From Tolypeutes matacus (lineage: Eukaryota; Chordata; Mammalia; Cingulata; Chlamyphoridae), in the NCBI GenBank assembly GCA_026826555.1, contig JAKSZT010054569.1, positions 1,292,510 through 1,356,509 of the forward strand: DNA of 64,000 bases, read 5' to 3'. Both the position numbers and the translations under genes were made by a program. This document shows positions 44,441 through 54,959 of the stretch, piece after piece (within the stretch, counting starts at the first letter, position 1; every line of letters starts with the position of its first letter). The notes beneath the pieces are model-generated. The model saw only the letters and a list, made by a program, of their open reading frames with translations, ran no database searches and was not told where the DNA came from.

Positions 44441-44900
44441 AAAATGTAAAAATGATTAAGAGATTAAAGGCATAAGCCCTGAGCTATCTGAGAAAACCAT
44501 TCCCAGAAAGTTCTAGATAGTTATGTTTAACTGTAGTGGAGCCTGGGTGGAGAGACTTATGGGCACTGTGAGGACTTCCATGCCCAATGGGGTCCATCAA
44601 TAGGGAACCCCCTGGACACATCACTTTCAGTGTGCCTTGTTCCCGGTACAGGTCTCTGCTGGGCGCTTGGGCATTTGGGCACGTCTGCCACTTTTTCCTC
44701 TTGCTTCCTGGTTCCCAGGATTGACTGAAAGCAGTGAGAACTTAAATTTCTTTTATTTCTGTCTTGTCTATGCCAATGTGTGTGCCCGGCCATGCAAAAT
44801 GGCAATTAATTCTCAGGGCGCCTAGGGGACCCTGCTGGCAGCCTCTCTAATCCACAGAGAGCTTAACTCCTCCGCTCACGTCTCCCCAACCCCAGCACAA
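44441..44900 (+). repeat. Unclassified interspersed repeat, copy 2
   Basis: Shares CATTCCCAGAAAGTTCTAG and flanking text with 38.59-38.66 kb. The continuation is LTR-like in composition, but I cannot name the family and the right limit is a guess. Confidence 0.4.
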
Positions 44901-45345
44901 ATGCCGACAGCACCCCAGACAGGCTTTGCACGGGGAGGGGGCAGGGGGCCGCCATCAGAGCCCCGGGCCTGGGGTGGACCACGGCAGCCGTGGGCAGGTC
45001 AACCAATGGGCGGCCTCTTGAGCCGCGCGTCCCCTCGGCCCTTTCCTGCTGTCCCCAAACCGCAAGGATCAGGCGTATTAACCAGGTGGCTTTGCTTGAA
45101 ATCCAGAAGGAGGCCTAATTACACCGCGTGGATCACAGGGGGTTAAAGCGGGAACTAAACCCAGTCTCTAAAGGGAGCGCGGAGGGCAGGCAGGGGTGTG
45201 GGGGCGAGTGGAAACTCCTTCAGCCTCTATTGGTAGGAGAGGAGCATGTGATCAGCCCCGGGACGTGCCATAGCAACGCTGAGGCCGCTTCCGCCCGTTC
45301 ATCGTCGTTGGGCCCAGCCCACCTCACCTTTTGGGGAGCTTTGTT
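44900..45345. promoter_or_regulatory. GC-rich unrepeated block, possible distal CpG element
   Basis: An isolated GC-rich block with several CpGs (GCCGCGCGTCCCC, CGGCCGCTT-like text, TCGTCGTTGGGCC) in otherwise AT-rich flank. It includes ATTGG (45229), CATAGCAACGC (RFX-like half-site) and CACCTCACC. No exon is recognised, and ENTPD4 exon 1 cannot be confirmed here. Confidence 0.35.
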
Positions 45346-45591
45346 TTCTATTACTCTCTTATAGGGTGCAGAAACCGTTTTTGGAGGAGATTACGTATAT
45401 CCCCTTACCCTGTTACTGTTCCTGGCCAATCAAGTCACTGAAAAAGTACAAGGCAGCCTGGTTTGTCTTCACTTTTGTCCCTTAGGCAGTGAGAAGGGGT
45501 TGAAGGAGAGGTGCTTCCTCTCTCTTTGGTTCAGCGCCCTGGAAAGTAGGTATGCCTTTGCAAAGTGGGCAGTCCAGCCCAGGGCCAGTGA

Positions 45592-45631
45592 TGATAAAAA
45601 TAGACGAGGGGGTGGGGGGAGCTGGCAGATG
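45592..45631 (+). promoter_or_regulatory. Candidate GATA + CACCC + E-box cluster
   Basis: TGATAA (45592-45597), GGGTGGGG (45610-45617, a reversed CACCC/KLF box) and CAGATG (45626-45631) within 40 bp of unrepeated DNA, about 27 kb upstream of SLC25A37. Motif match only. Confidence 0.3.
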
Positions 45632-45649
45632 GGTGACTCCCTCCACGCA

Positions 45650-46620
45650 AAAGACGGTGACTGGGGCAAAGAGACCAGCTCCATAGTGGGTGCCCTTCTT
45701 TCTCCCCACCCCCATCCTGCCTTCCTCTCTCCCTTTTGAATTCTGCTCAGCATTGAGAAGGGAGGCACTGGTGAACCAGGCACAATCCCTTCCCTCCCCT
45801 TAGCCTCGTAGAAGGATTGTGACGTCTGCTCAACTATTTCCTTGTATCGTTCCTTACCCTTTGATTTGTGTATAGTTTCTCTGCAAACTCAGCTGTATCC
45901 CTTACAGCTCATCCCTACACTCAAGATGAAAAATAACAATCCTCGAAGGAACGAACAAACCTATAATGTGCACTCCACAGGTTCATAGGAGGAGCTGGCC
46001 CTTCAAGCAATATTTACACAGACTGATTGACACTGATGAAGCTTTTTAGAAAGCTGCAATAACGAATTTGATTTGTCTTTATGCTCTACTCTGAAGCTTT
46101 CACTCGGGGTTGGAATATTGGAATATGCCAACAAAGGACATTTATGAGCCATCTTACGATTTGAGGTGTCCCCACTCATTTTTAAAAGCGTTTTGGCGTA
46201 GAAATTTTCAAGCAACTACAAGAGAAGACATAGCTCACCATCCAGCTTCAATAAATACAACTCATGGCTGTTTTGGTTTCACGTATACCCCATCCATTCA
46301 TTATCACACCCACCCCCCAAACTGTTTTGAAGCAAACAAAATACGGCACGTCACTTTATCCCTAAATATTCACTGTGTAGCTCTAAAAGATGACTCTTTT
46401 TTTAAAAAGAAAAATGGCCTTCATGCTATTATCAAGGTGTCTCACTCTTTGAGGCAGAGCCTGAGGCTGCTAAGCTTCCTTAAAATATGGCTGTCAGCCT
46501 CCTATGCCTCTCACACAGGATGCCATGGGTGATGGAAGTCCTGCTTCACACCCACCCACCATCACCCCCACATTTCCCCGTGGCCTGCCATCAGGTCCTA
46601 CCTTCTGAATAGAGGGTTAT
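45650..46620. other. Unique sequence, possible conserved non-coding DNA
   Basis: No repeat or exon recognised. The AT-rich stretch 46010-46290 looks unlike decayed repeat, and is a reasonable place to look for conservation. Confidence 0.35.
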
Positions 46621-46624
46621 ATGT

Positions 46625-46850
46625 AGACTCTGAAGCCAGACTGACTTAGAATCCTAGCTCCACCACTTCCTAGCTCTGAGACCTTAAGCAAAATACTTAA
46701 CCTCTTGGTGCCTCAGTTTCCTCATCGGAAAGATAAATAATCAATAGTGCTTAGCTCATTGGGTCATTGTAAAGATTACGTTTGTATGAAAATAATATGA
46801 AGTACTTGGAACAGTGCCTGGCACACAGGAAGTGTCATTGAGTGTTAGCT
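46625..46850 (+). repeat. Full-length MIR SINE
   Basis: GAAGCCAGACTGACTTAGAATCC, CACTTCCTAGCTCTGAGACC, CTCAGTTTCCTCATCGG and GAACAGTGCCTGGCACACAGG in order. Confidence 0.92.
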
Positions 46851-47054
46851 CTTATTATTCTTTGCTTAGTGCATGCCCCGTTTCTACCCATGACACCTGC
46901 TCTGTGAATTAACTGACAAACAGTGATGACACTTCCCGTGTGCCCAGCAACATATATATTTTTCAAAGCACTTCCATGTATATAACCAGACTCAATCTTA
47001 TCTTAATCAATGAGGGTGCTGAGTCCAGATGGAGTTAAGCAGAATAAGAGGAAT

Positions 47055-47290
47055 GTAAATATTTAGCCACAATTAGCCCTGTTTATAACAGGGAGAAATT
47101 TGAACCAAACCAAAAGCTTAACAATAGTGGACTGTGTAAATGAAATATACATCCCTACATTGCCGACATTTTAAATGAGGCAATATATCTTTTAATGGTA
47201 TAAAAATTGTTCATGTTGAATTAAGTGAAAAAAAGAAAGTTACAAAAAAGTATATAAAGTCTGAATCCATTGTATATTATTTGGATATAT
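47055..47290 (+). repeat. Old L1 3'-end fragment
   Basis: CTGTTTATAACAGGGAGAAA, GTGGACTGTGTAAATGAAATA, TTGAATTAAGTGAAAAAAAG. Diverged. A (CT)n tract follows at 47338-47352. Confidence 0.5.
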
Positions 47291-47404
47291 TATGCTTTTT
47301 AAAAAAACTGCAAAGGTGTACATCAAAATATTAATGTCCTCTCTCTCTCTGTCTCTTTCTTTTCATCAGCCATTGTTGTGTGTGCATTTGACTCTCAACT
47401 TTGT

Positions 47405-47803
47405 CATGGCTTTTTTAAAGATTTATTTTATTTATATATTTATTTCCCCCCAACCCCCGCTGTTGTTTGTACTCGCTGTGTCTGTTCGTTGTGTGCTCAT
47501 CTTCCTTTTAGGAGGCACCAGAAACCGAACCCGGGACCTCCCATGTGGGAGGGAGGCGCCTAGTCGCTTCAGCCCCTCCGCTGTCAGCTTTGTTGTATCT
47601 CTCATTATGTTTTCCTCCTGTATCTCTTGTTGCATCATCTTGTTGCCTCAGCTCGCCACACCAGTCCGTTGTGCCAGCCTGTCGCGTTAGCTCTCAGTCT
47701 TGCTCCTCTTCTTTAGGAGACACTTGGAACCGAACCTGGGACCTCCCCTGTGGTAGGCAGGAACTCAATTGCTTCAGCCACATCCGCTTCCCATGGTTTT
47801 TTA
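47405..47803 (-). mobile_element. Dimeric DAS-type SINE, antisense, with TSD
   Basis: Reversed tRNA-like units GAAACCGAACCCGGGACCTCC and GGAACCGAACCTGGGACCTCC, with body TGTTGCATCATCTTGTTGCC and a T-rich start. Flanks CATGGCTTTTTTA (47405-47417) and CATGGTTTTTTA (47792-47803), differing by one base and length. Confidence 0.88.
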
Positions 47804-47809
47804 CAAGAC

Positions 47810-49920
47810 TTTTAGAATCAAGCAGTTCCTGGCCAAGAAGCAAAAACAGAGTCATCCCTTTCCTCAATGGGTTTGAATGAAAACTGGCAATAAAATCAGG
47901 TACAACTCCAAGAGGCGACATTGGAGAAGAACCTACCTGGGTGTCTAAGGAATTGCACATCTGGTGACACACATGTTTATGCTGTACCAAGGTCACCAGC
48001 ATCTTGCTAAATCAAGTTGAAAAGGCCGCCAATTCTGAACAGTTGGACTTATTTTATTGGGGGAAAAATTGTTTTTGTCTTTGTTTTTATGCTTCTGCAT
48101 AAATAAGTTGGTTCTGTAATATGAGACCTTTTGTTTGAAAATATATTAATGTTGGTTATTTCTCAATGGCACATTAAAAAGTCATTTTTCATGCCTTTTT
48201 TGAGTTTGAATTTTCTAAATGTTATATAATGAACATATATTGCGTTTACAATAAGGAAAAGGTTATTGTTTAAAAGCAGGGTATATAATTGTTTAATGCA
48301 GTGTGATCTCAGTAATGTAAAAGATAAACAAAAACAGCAAAATGCTAATGGAATTGTGTGTTGTTTTTTTTTTTCTTCATATTTTTCAGCATATTCTAAA
48401 TTTTCTGCTCTGAGAGCAGTAAGTTGTTTTATGGAGATGATTCAAATAGGGAAACTGAGGCATAGTCCGTGGACAGGAAGGCTCTCTAGTTCCAAACACG
48501 CCTCGGCCTGCCCCTGATTTCAAGCGACTGTTATATAACAGGGAAGCAGTTTCTGAGCCTCTACGCTCATTCTTGACTAAAGAGCAGCTAGAAGAAGCCA
48601 CAGGAGGAAAGAAGAAATGGACTGTAGGGCCCTGTGTGAGCTAGGGGTGAGGGCAGGGATGGCTATCTCTAGTGGCAGGAAGCCAGCCATCAGCTGTGAC
48701 ACCCAGACAGCTGTGCTTCTGCCATCTTCCTGCTTCAGATGTCAGCTGTTAGGGAGGAGTGAGCCCTGGAGGCAAAGGTGTTGGTAAGTGATAGGATCCA
48801 CCCAGCCCAAATATTTCAGGCCTCCCCGATCTACTTTCCTAACAAGTGTGCCTGGAACTTCTAAAAGCAAATAGAAGTGGGGAAAGAAAAGGAAAAGAGA
48901 AAATGAGAGAAAAGTGTCTTTTAGATCATACAGCAGTTGGATTCACTGGGAAACCTATGAGACAGGCAGCAGGGAAGGTGGTATGGCTCAAGGACAGAGC
49001 TATGGGCTTAGAAGGCACAGGGCAAGAGTCCCTGTTTCACCCACTGCCTGTGACTCTATGATCCAATGGACAGTGCTCCTTCTGCAAGAGGCGAGCGTAA
49101 CGAAAGGGTAAGAAGGGTTCCTTGCTCCTGGACGGTGAGCTACCAGTGCCTGTGTGCCCAGATAATCACAGGAAGGAATAGTTGGTTAAGCTCCTGTCTA
49201 TGCCTGTTTGGATCAGACTGTCAGGGCAGATGGCTGTTGCTGTCATACTTGCTGCTTCCAGATCTGCAGGTGAGGAAATAGCCCCTAGATCAGTGACATC
49301 ACATGGGGAGGCTTGGTGCTGCTCCCGAGCAACCCGTCTTAGCCCCATGTGCATGAACAGAGCCATGCTTGGACTGTGTGTCGGTGCAGTCTGCTCTGAG
49401 TGGCTTTTGTCACCCATCACCAGCTCTCCAGCGGCCCCATGCTGCCTAGGAGGATGGTCACATATTGGTCCATTGGCCACAGAGTCAAGTGGACCTTTGG
49501 GATTTTCCCCCAGGTAGAATGGAAGCCAAAAAAGCATCACGGGCCTCTTGCCACTGAAGTATTACATATGGCCCTGGCAGCTCTAGAAATCTTCCTCATC
49601 TATTTGAAAGCAGTTACTTACCTGTCTTTGGACCAGTGGAGTCTTTAGCAGTAATTTGAAGGCAAGAATATGGAAGTAGAGCAACGATGAAAATGTGCAT
49701 ATTAGGAAAGAATAATTTTCCCTTACCCCCTACCTTCCTAAGTTTTCCTTTGCAGGTTGTTATTAAAATCCCACCAAATCCTTCCATTGACACCCAAACC
49801 TGGCTTTGTGGATCAATTTAGGTTTAGGTGCATCCCTAGCACTGGACAGGGTGTGGAGAAGGCTACAACAGAAGAAAAAGACTTGATCATAGTGTTCCCC
49901 AATCCAGAGGAGGTGACAAA
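47810..49920. other. Upstream flank, mostly unique
   Basis: An old L1-like patch near 48.24-48.36 kb. The rest is unrecognised. Overlapping open frames on both strands at 49.16-49.54 kb have no recognisable domain. Confidence 0.4.
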
Positions 49921-49922
49921 AA

Positions 49923-50118
49923 CCACACCCAGGGGGGGAGTGGATGTGGCTCAAACAGTTGAGTGCCTGCCTCCCACACAAGAGGTCACTGGTTCAGTTC
50001 CCGGTGCCCCCTAAAGGAAAAAGAAAAAGAGCAGGCAACGAGCAAAAAAAGGAGCACAAACAAAGAGCAAAAACAGATGAGGGAGCCATCTGGGGCAGGG
50101 GGGAATCACACCCAGGGG
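49923..50118 (+). mobile_element. DAS-type SINE with perfect 12-bp TSD
   Basis: GAGTGGATGTGGCTCAAACAG ... TGGTTCAGTTCCCGGTGCCC and an A-rich body. Identical flanks CACACCCAGGGG at 49923-49934 and 50107-50118. Confidence 0.9.
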
Positions 50119-50529
50119 CTGACACTGACCAGAACAGGTCAAGTGACAGTCAAGTTAAGAAATAAATTATGTGATACAGCCCACGAGTACGCTAACTCCA
50201 AATTAAACGCCAACCCCAAACAAAAGACATAAACTGGATCCTACAAGGGATGCTTTGTGTGACTGCACCAGCCTGGGCTGTTAAGCAATGGGCTGGGGGC
50301 ATGGCCCTCCACCTCAGCACGCAGAGAGGGTAGCGCCTCTCATTTGCTGGGTGCCCTTTTTTTCTTTTTAATTTATTGTAGTGTATCATTCCTACGTGGA
50401 CATACATAGACAATACATGTATAGTAAAAGCTGTGAACTTACAAAACAAGCATGCACATCATCTTACAGGGCTCCCATACATCACCCCACCACCAACTGA
50501 CTTCCTGTTTCCTTCTTTTCATCAAAAGC
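50119..50529. other. Unclassified sequence
   Basis: TTTAATTTATTGTAGTGTATCATTCC and CATACATCACCCCACCACC (50360-50500) look like an interspersed repeat that I cannot name. No gene seen. Confidence 0.35.
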
Positions 50530-50532
50530 CCA

Positions 50533-50956
50533 TGTCTTCATTTGCTAGGTCTGCCATAACAAAGTACCACAAACTGGGTGGCTTAAAACAGCAGAACTTT
50601 ATTGTCTCACAGAGCTGGAGGCCGAATTCAAGGTGTCAGCTGGGTCGTGCTTTCTCTGAAGTCTGTAGGGAAGTGTCTGTTCCCTGCCCCTCTCCCGGCT
50701 TCTGGTGCTGGCTTGTTGGCATCCATGGCATTCTCTGCCTCCGTTGTCACACTGCATCTTCCCCTCTGCCTGTCAGTGAATGTCCAATTCTCCTCCAAGG
50801 GGCACCAGTCATACTGCGTGAGGGCCCATGCTAATCCAGTTGGGTGTCATCTTAACATCTTCAAAGATCCTCTTTCCAAATAGGGTCGCATTCAGGGCAC
50901 CAGAGGTTAGGACTTGAACGTGGCTTTTGGGGGGGACATAAGTCAATCCATAACAG
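50533..50956 (-). mobile_element. Solo MaLR (MST/MLT1-type) LTR, antisense
   Basis: CTGCCATAACAAAGTACCAC, GGGTGGCTTAAAACAGCAG, TCAAAGATCCTCTTTCC and GGGGGACATAAGTCAATCC, the full reversed LTR order. Non-coding. Confidence 0.88.
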
Positions 50957-51419
50957 CTCACTGCAAGCCCCCAATCTCTACTCCCTCCCCCTCTCCCCAC
51001 TGATGCCACCAACTGCTTTTCCAATTCCAAATCAGTATAATCAAACTAAAATGATTTATAGTCTATCAATGTTTTATATTTATGTTTATCTTCTGTATAT
51101 GTTATTGTTCCTGGGGCTGTAGCCAGTGATACTTTGAGCCATACCCTGGTGCCTAAAAAGCCTGGCAATCCTGTCACCAGGAAAATGATGTTAATAGGAA
51201 ACACCATTCTAAGAAGGTTGTGATTGTCTGTGCTCTACTGCCTGACCTAATACTAAATGAACTTTGGAAGCAGGTGGATAAATACCTAATGATAGCCATG
51301 ACTTTCGTCTTAGCCTATGTTGATTAGATTTTTGTTTCACATTGTTCAAACCCATGTTCATTGGCAAAAGGCTTACAATCAAAACAGTCATTATTCCAAA
51401 TAGTAATTTGTATAGTGGG

Positions 51420-51847
51420 TGTATTAGTTAGGGTTCTTTTGGGAAACAGAATCAACAGGAGATATCTGTAAATAGTATGAGATTTATAAGATTCTCTTAT
51501 GTGACTGTGGGGATGCACAAGTCCTGTTTCCGCAGGGAGGCTGCAAACCAGGGCCTCCAATGAAAGTCCAATAAAGGTCCTTGGTGAGTTTCCAGAAGCC
51601 GTTGGCTGTCCAAAGATGAGCTGGGAAATTCTGAATGCTGAAATCACTTCCCCTTTTAAGGCATTCAACTGATTGGATAAAACGTCACTCATTGCTGACG
51701 GCAGTCTCCCTAGTTGATTATAGATGTAATCAGCCATCTATGCAGTAAAGTCACTGGTGACTAAAGCCCATAATTGTCCTTGTAGTACAGTTAGCCCAGT
51801 GCTTGCTTAAACAAACAACTGAGCACAATCACCTGGCTGAGTTGACA
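51420..51847 (-). mobile_element. ERVL/MaLR-related solo LTR, antisense
   Basis: Starts TGTATTAGTTAGGGTTCTTTTGG, has CAACTGATTGGATAAAACG inside, and ends GAGTTGACA (the reverse complement of a TGTCAAC start). It resembles a common placental LTR whose exact name I am unsure of. Confidence 0.7.
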
Positions 51848-52585
51848 CATTAGCCTACCCATCACACTGGGTGATAATTCCAGCAAGATAATATGGGAGA
51901 TAAACATCATGCCTGTGAATAACAATTCTCCCAAAGCACAAATACATCCAAGAACTATTCCAAAGCTGAAATCCATATCATCTCCTTCTTGGAGAAGAAT
52001 AATGAGCAAAGCATGAATTTTCTTTCTGTTTACTGTTCCAAAAGCTAATGGTTAATATAAGACATTTGCCTTGATTACAAGATTTAGAATTACAAGCTGT
52101 TTGTATCATGCTATGAAGTGGATAAGTTACATTATGTGCCAAAAGATATATATTTCCATATACACACCTCCAATCACCACCGAAATATGTAACTGAAAAA
52201 TAACCCACCATCAGGATGGAAGTGAATGTGAAGGTAATGCTAATTGATTTGCTAATTATTTCCTCCTTCTTAAAAATATTAGTCTTGGTGTCACATGTGC
52301 TAAGTATACTTCTTTCATAGATACATTGAGAGGAGTTCAGTCTGAATAGGCCAAGTCTAAAATAGATATTGAAAAAATTACCTTTAAAAGAATCACCTTA
52401 TTTCCGAAACAAAATTGGACTTAACCAAATCTGGCCTAGTATAATTTTGGCTTTAATGAATATCTTAAAATGATTTATAGTTCAAACATCCAAATGGCCC
52501 CTGCTTACGCTGAATTACAATTGATTATTTACATATGAAAGGATGCATTTTAAATTGTTTATTTTCTTAAGTAGGCAAATTGTAC
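51848..52585. other. AT-rich sequence, nothing firm
   Basis: No gene or classified repeat recognised. Confidence 0.4.
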
Positions 52586-52587
52586 TC

Positions 52588-53022
52588 ATATTAGTTTCCA
52601 ATGACCTTCTGTAACAAATTACCACAAATGGGATGCCTTAAAACAATACAAATTTGTTTTCTTACAATTCTGGAGGCTGCTAGTCCAATATCAGAGTCAC
52701 TGAGCTAACTTCAGATTGTCAGCAGGCTTCGAGCGGCTCCAGGGGAGGGTCTTTTGCCTGCCTTTTCCAGCTTCTGGAGGCCACCTGCACTGTTTGACTC
52801 TTGTGACCCCTTCCTCCATCACTCCACCCTCTTCTGTGATTACATCTCCTACTTCCTCCTCTGACCTTCCTGCCTCCCTCTCATAAGAACCCTTGTGATT
52901 GCATTTAGGACCCATATGGAAAACCCAGAAGAATCGCCTTGCCTCAAAATCATTAATTTTTTGCCATATAAGGTAACACTCACGTGGATATTTTTGGGGA
53001 GGCCATTATCCAGCCTACCACA
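52588..53022 (-). mobile_element. Solo MLT1-type LTR, antisense
   Basis: TTAGTTTCCAATGACCTTCTG, AACAAATTACCACAAATGG, CTTGTGATTGCATTTAGGACC, ATATAAGGTAACACTCACG and GGCCATTATCCAGCCTACC match reversed MLT1 from end to end. Confidence 0.92.
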
Positions 53023-53204
53023 ACACTCATCTAATATTATTTATATTGTGTATTTATAAGTGGCTCCTTTTAAAGATGGTGCAAAGGTAAACTTGAGACC
53101 AGGGAGTCATAATTACAGCCTGAGTCTCATGACCTGGGAATTGAAGAAGGTGCTAGATTGGTAATTAGGAGGCCTGTATTTGCTACTGAAGTTGTATGTT
53201 ATAG

Positions 53205-53292
53205 TGAGTTAAGAAACAGGTGGACCTGTTTTGAAATCCTGGTTCTGACTTATTAACTGAATGACCTTGGGCAAGTTACTTAACTCATCTGG
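53205..53292 (+). repeat. MIR 5' half, truncated by LTR insertion
   Basis: TTTTGAAATCCTGGTTCTGAC and GAATGACCTTGGGCAAGTTAC, then TAACTCATCTGG, stopping where the next LTR begins. No 3' half found downstream. Confidence 0.75.
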
Positions 53293-53297
53293 AGAGT

Positions 53298-53764
53298 TGT
53301 TTTAGTTTTCCTGCTGCTCAAACAAGTACCGTACAATGGCTTGTCTTAAACAATGAGAATTTATTGGCTCCCAGTTATGAGGCTAGGAGAAGTCCAAAAT
53401 CAAGGTATCAGCAAGGGGATGCTTGCTCCTCAAAGCCTGGCATTCCGGAGCTGACTGCCTGCGATCCTTGGTCCTTGGCTCTTCCGTCACACGGCAACGC
53501 ACATGGTCGTGTCTTTTCCTTTCTCTTCTGGGTTCCCTTGCCTTCCAGCTTCTGGTTGCTCCCATGGCTCACTCTCTCTGAATTTCATTCTGTTTATAAC
53601 AGACTCTTGTAATCCAAAGTAAAGCCCAACCTGTTTCCATTGGGTCACACCTTAACCAAAGTAACATCTTCAAGAGATACTATTTACAATGAATCCACAC
53701 CCACAGGAGCAGGGGTTGGCACCTGAACATGCCTTTTGTGACAGACATGATTCAATCTCCAACA
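53298..53764 (-). mobile_element. Lineage-type LTR, antisense, copy 1
   Basis: TTTTAGTTTTCCTGCTGCTC, GTCCTTGGCTCTTCCGTCAC, CTTCTGGGTTCCCTTGCC, TCACACCTTAACCAAAGTAAC. Same family and orientation as the adjoining copy at 53769-54242. Flanked by AGAGT / GGAGT, compatible with a 5-bp LTR target duplication. I know this family from xenarthran sequence but cannot give its formal name. Confidence 0.7.
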
Positions 53765-53768
53765 GGAG

Positions 53769-54242
53769 TATTTTAGTTTCCTGGTTGCTAAAACAAAGAC
53801 CATGCAATGGGTTGGCTTAAACAACAGGAATTTATTGACTCACAGTTTTGAGGTTACAAGAAGTCCAAAATTGAGGCATCAGTAAAACATTGCTTTCTCC
53901 CAGAAGGCTGTGGCATTCTGGGGCTGATTGTCAGCAATCATTGGTCCTTGGCTTTTCTGTCACATGACAATGCATATGGTGGCCTCTCCTGACTTTTCTT
54001 CTGGGTTCCCTTGACTTCCAGCTTCTGACTGCTCCCTCTGGCTTTCTCTCTCTGTGTCTGAATGTCATTCTGCTTATAAAGGGCTCCAGTGATAGGATTA
54101 AGGCCCATCCTGATTGAGGTGGGCCACACCTTAACTGAAGTAACCTCATCAAAAGGTCCTACTTACAATGCCTTCATAACCACAGGAATGGATTAAGTTT
54201 AAGAACATGTTTTCCTGGGGTACATAGCTCCAAACCAGCACA
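53769..54242 (-). mobile_element. Lineage-type LTR, antisense, copy 2
   Basis: TTTTAGTTTCCTGGTTGCTA, GTCCTTGGCTTTTCTGTCAC, CTTCTGGGTTCCCTTGAC, CACACCTTAACTGAAGTAAC, ending CCAAACCAGCACA. Abuts copy 1 with about 4 bp between them. They differ at many positions, so they are not a recent tandem duplication. Confidence 0.7.
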
Positions 54243-54327
54243 GTGTGCTCTGAGACAAGGGCCAGATATGGATCTGTCAGGGATCTCCCTGAGCTTCCTG
54301 AAAGCGAGTCCCCAGAGAATAGGGTTC

Positions 54328-54959
54328 TGTGATGGTTTGAATTTTGTGAATCCCAGAAAAGATGTTCTAATCCATTCCTGTGGGTGTGGGGCCCTTTGAT
54401 TTCATTAAATTCAGTTACGGGAACTTTGATTAGATCACTTGATTTTATTGCTTTTAGGGCTTTTAAGTGGACTATGCCACTGAGGTGTGACCCAGGGTGG
54501 GTCTCTGCCCTCTTGCTGAGGTCTTATATAAACTGAAAACTGAAAGCAAAAACATACAAAGAGGAAGAGAGAGATACAGAGAAAGGGAATTCTGCCATTT
54601 TGACCCTGCTATGTGAGAGCGAGGACTTGCCTACAGCTGCAGAAAGACAGAGAAGCCCAGAGAGGTTAAAGGAGTTGAGGCCCAGGAAGAGATGCCTGAT
54701 CGCCCCCAGCTGAGCTTGAGGAGAAAAGTAGAGAGAGACCAGCAGACCCGCCATCTTGCCTTACCACATGGCAGGACACCAGGATCTGCTAGCAACTGAC
54801 CTTTGGTAAGGAAGCATCTCTGATGGTGCCTTGAATTGGACATTTTCAATCTTAGAACTATAAGCTTTTACCCCCAAATAAATCCCCTTTATAAAAGCCA
54901 ACCTGTTTCTGGTATTTTTGCATCAGTAGCCTTTGGCAAATTAAGACAGGTACCATGTG
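54328..54959 (+). mobile_element. ERVL/MaLR-type 5' LTR, sense
   Basis: Starts TGTGATGGTTTGAATTTTGTG and ends TTGGCAAATTAAGACA. A polyadenylation-like AAATAAATCCCC is near the end, and CTTATATAAACTG (TATA-like) is inside. It is followed directly by internal sequence at 54960-55730. It is a distant relative of the antisense LTRs just upstream. Confidence 0.7.

Noticed and set aside
44900..45345. ENTPD4 first exon
   Set aside because: The GC-rich block would suit a promoter, but I see no ENTPD4 coding sequence or splice donor that I can tie to it.
49166..49540. Overlapping 111- and 124-codon frames on opposite strands
   Set aside because: Neither shows a domain, and mirror-image open frames are common by chance in this composition.
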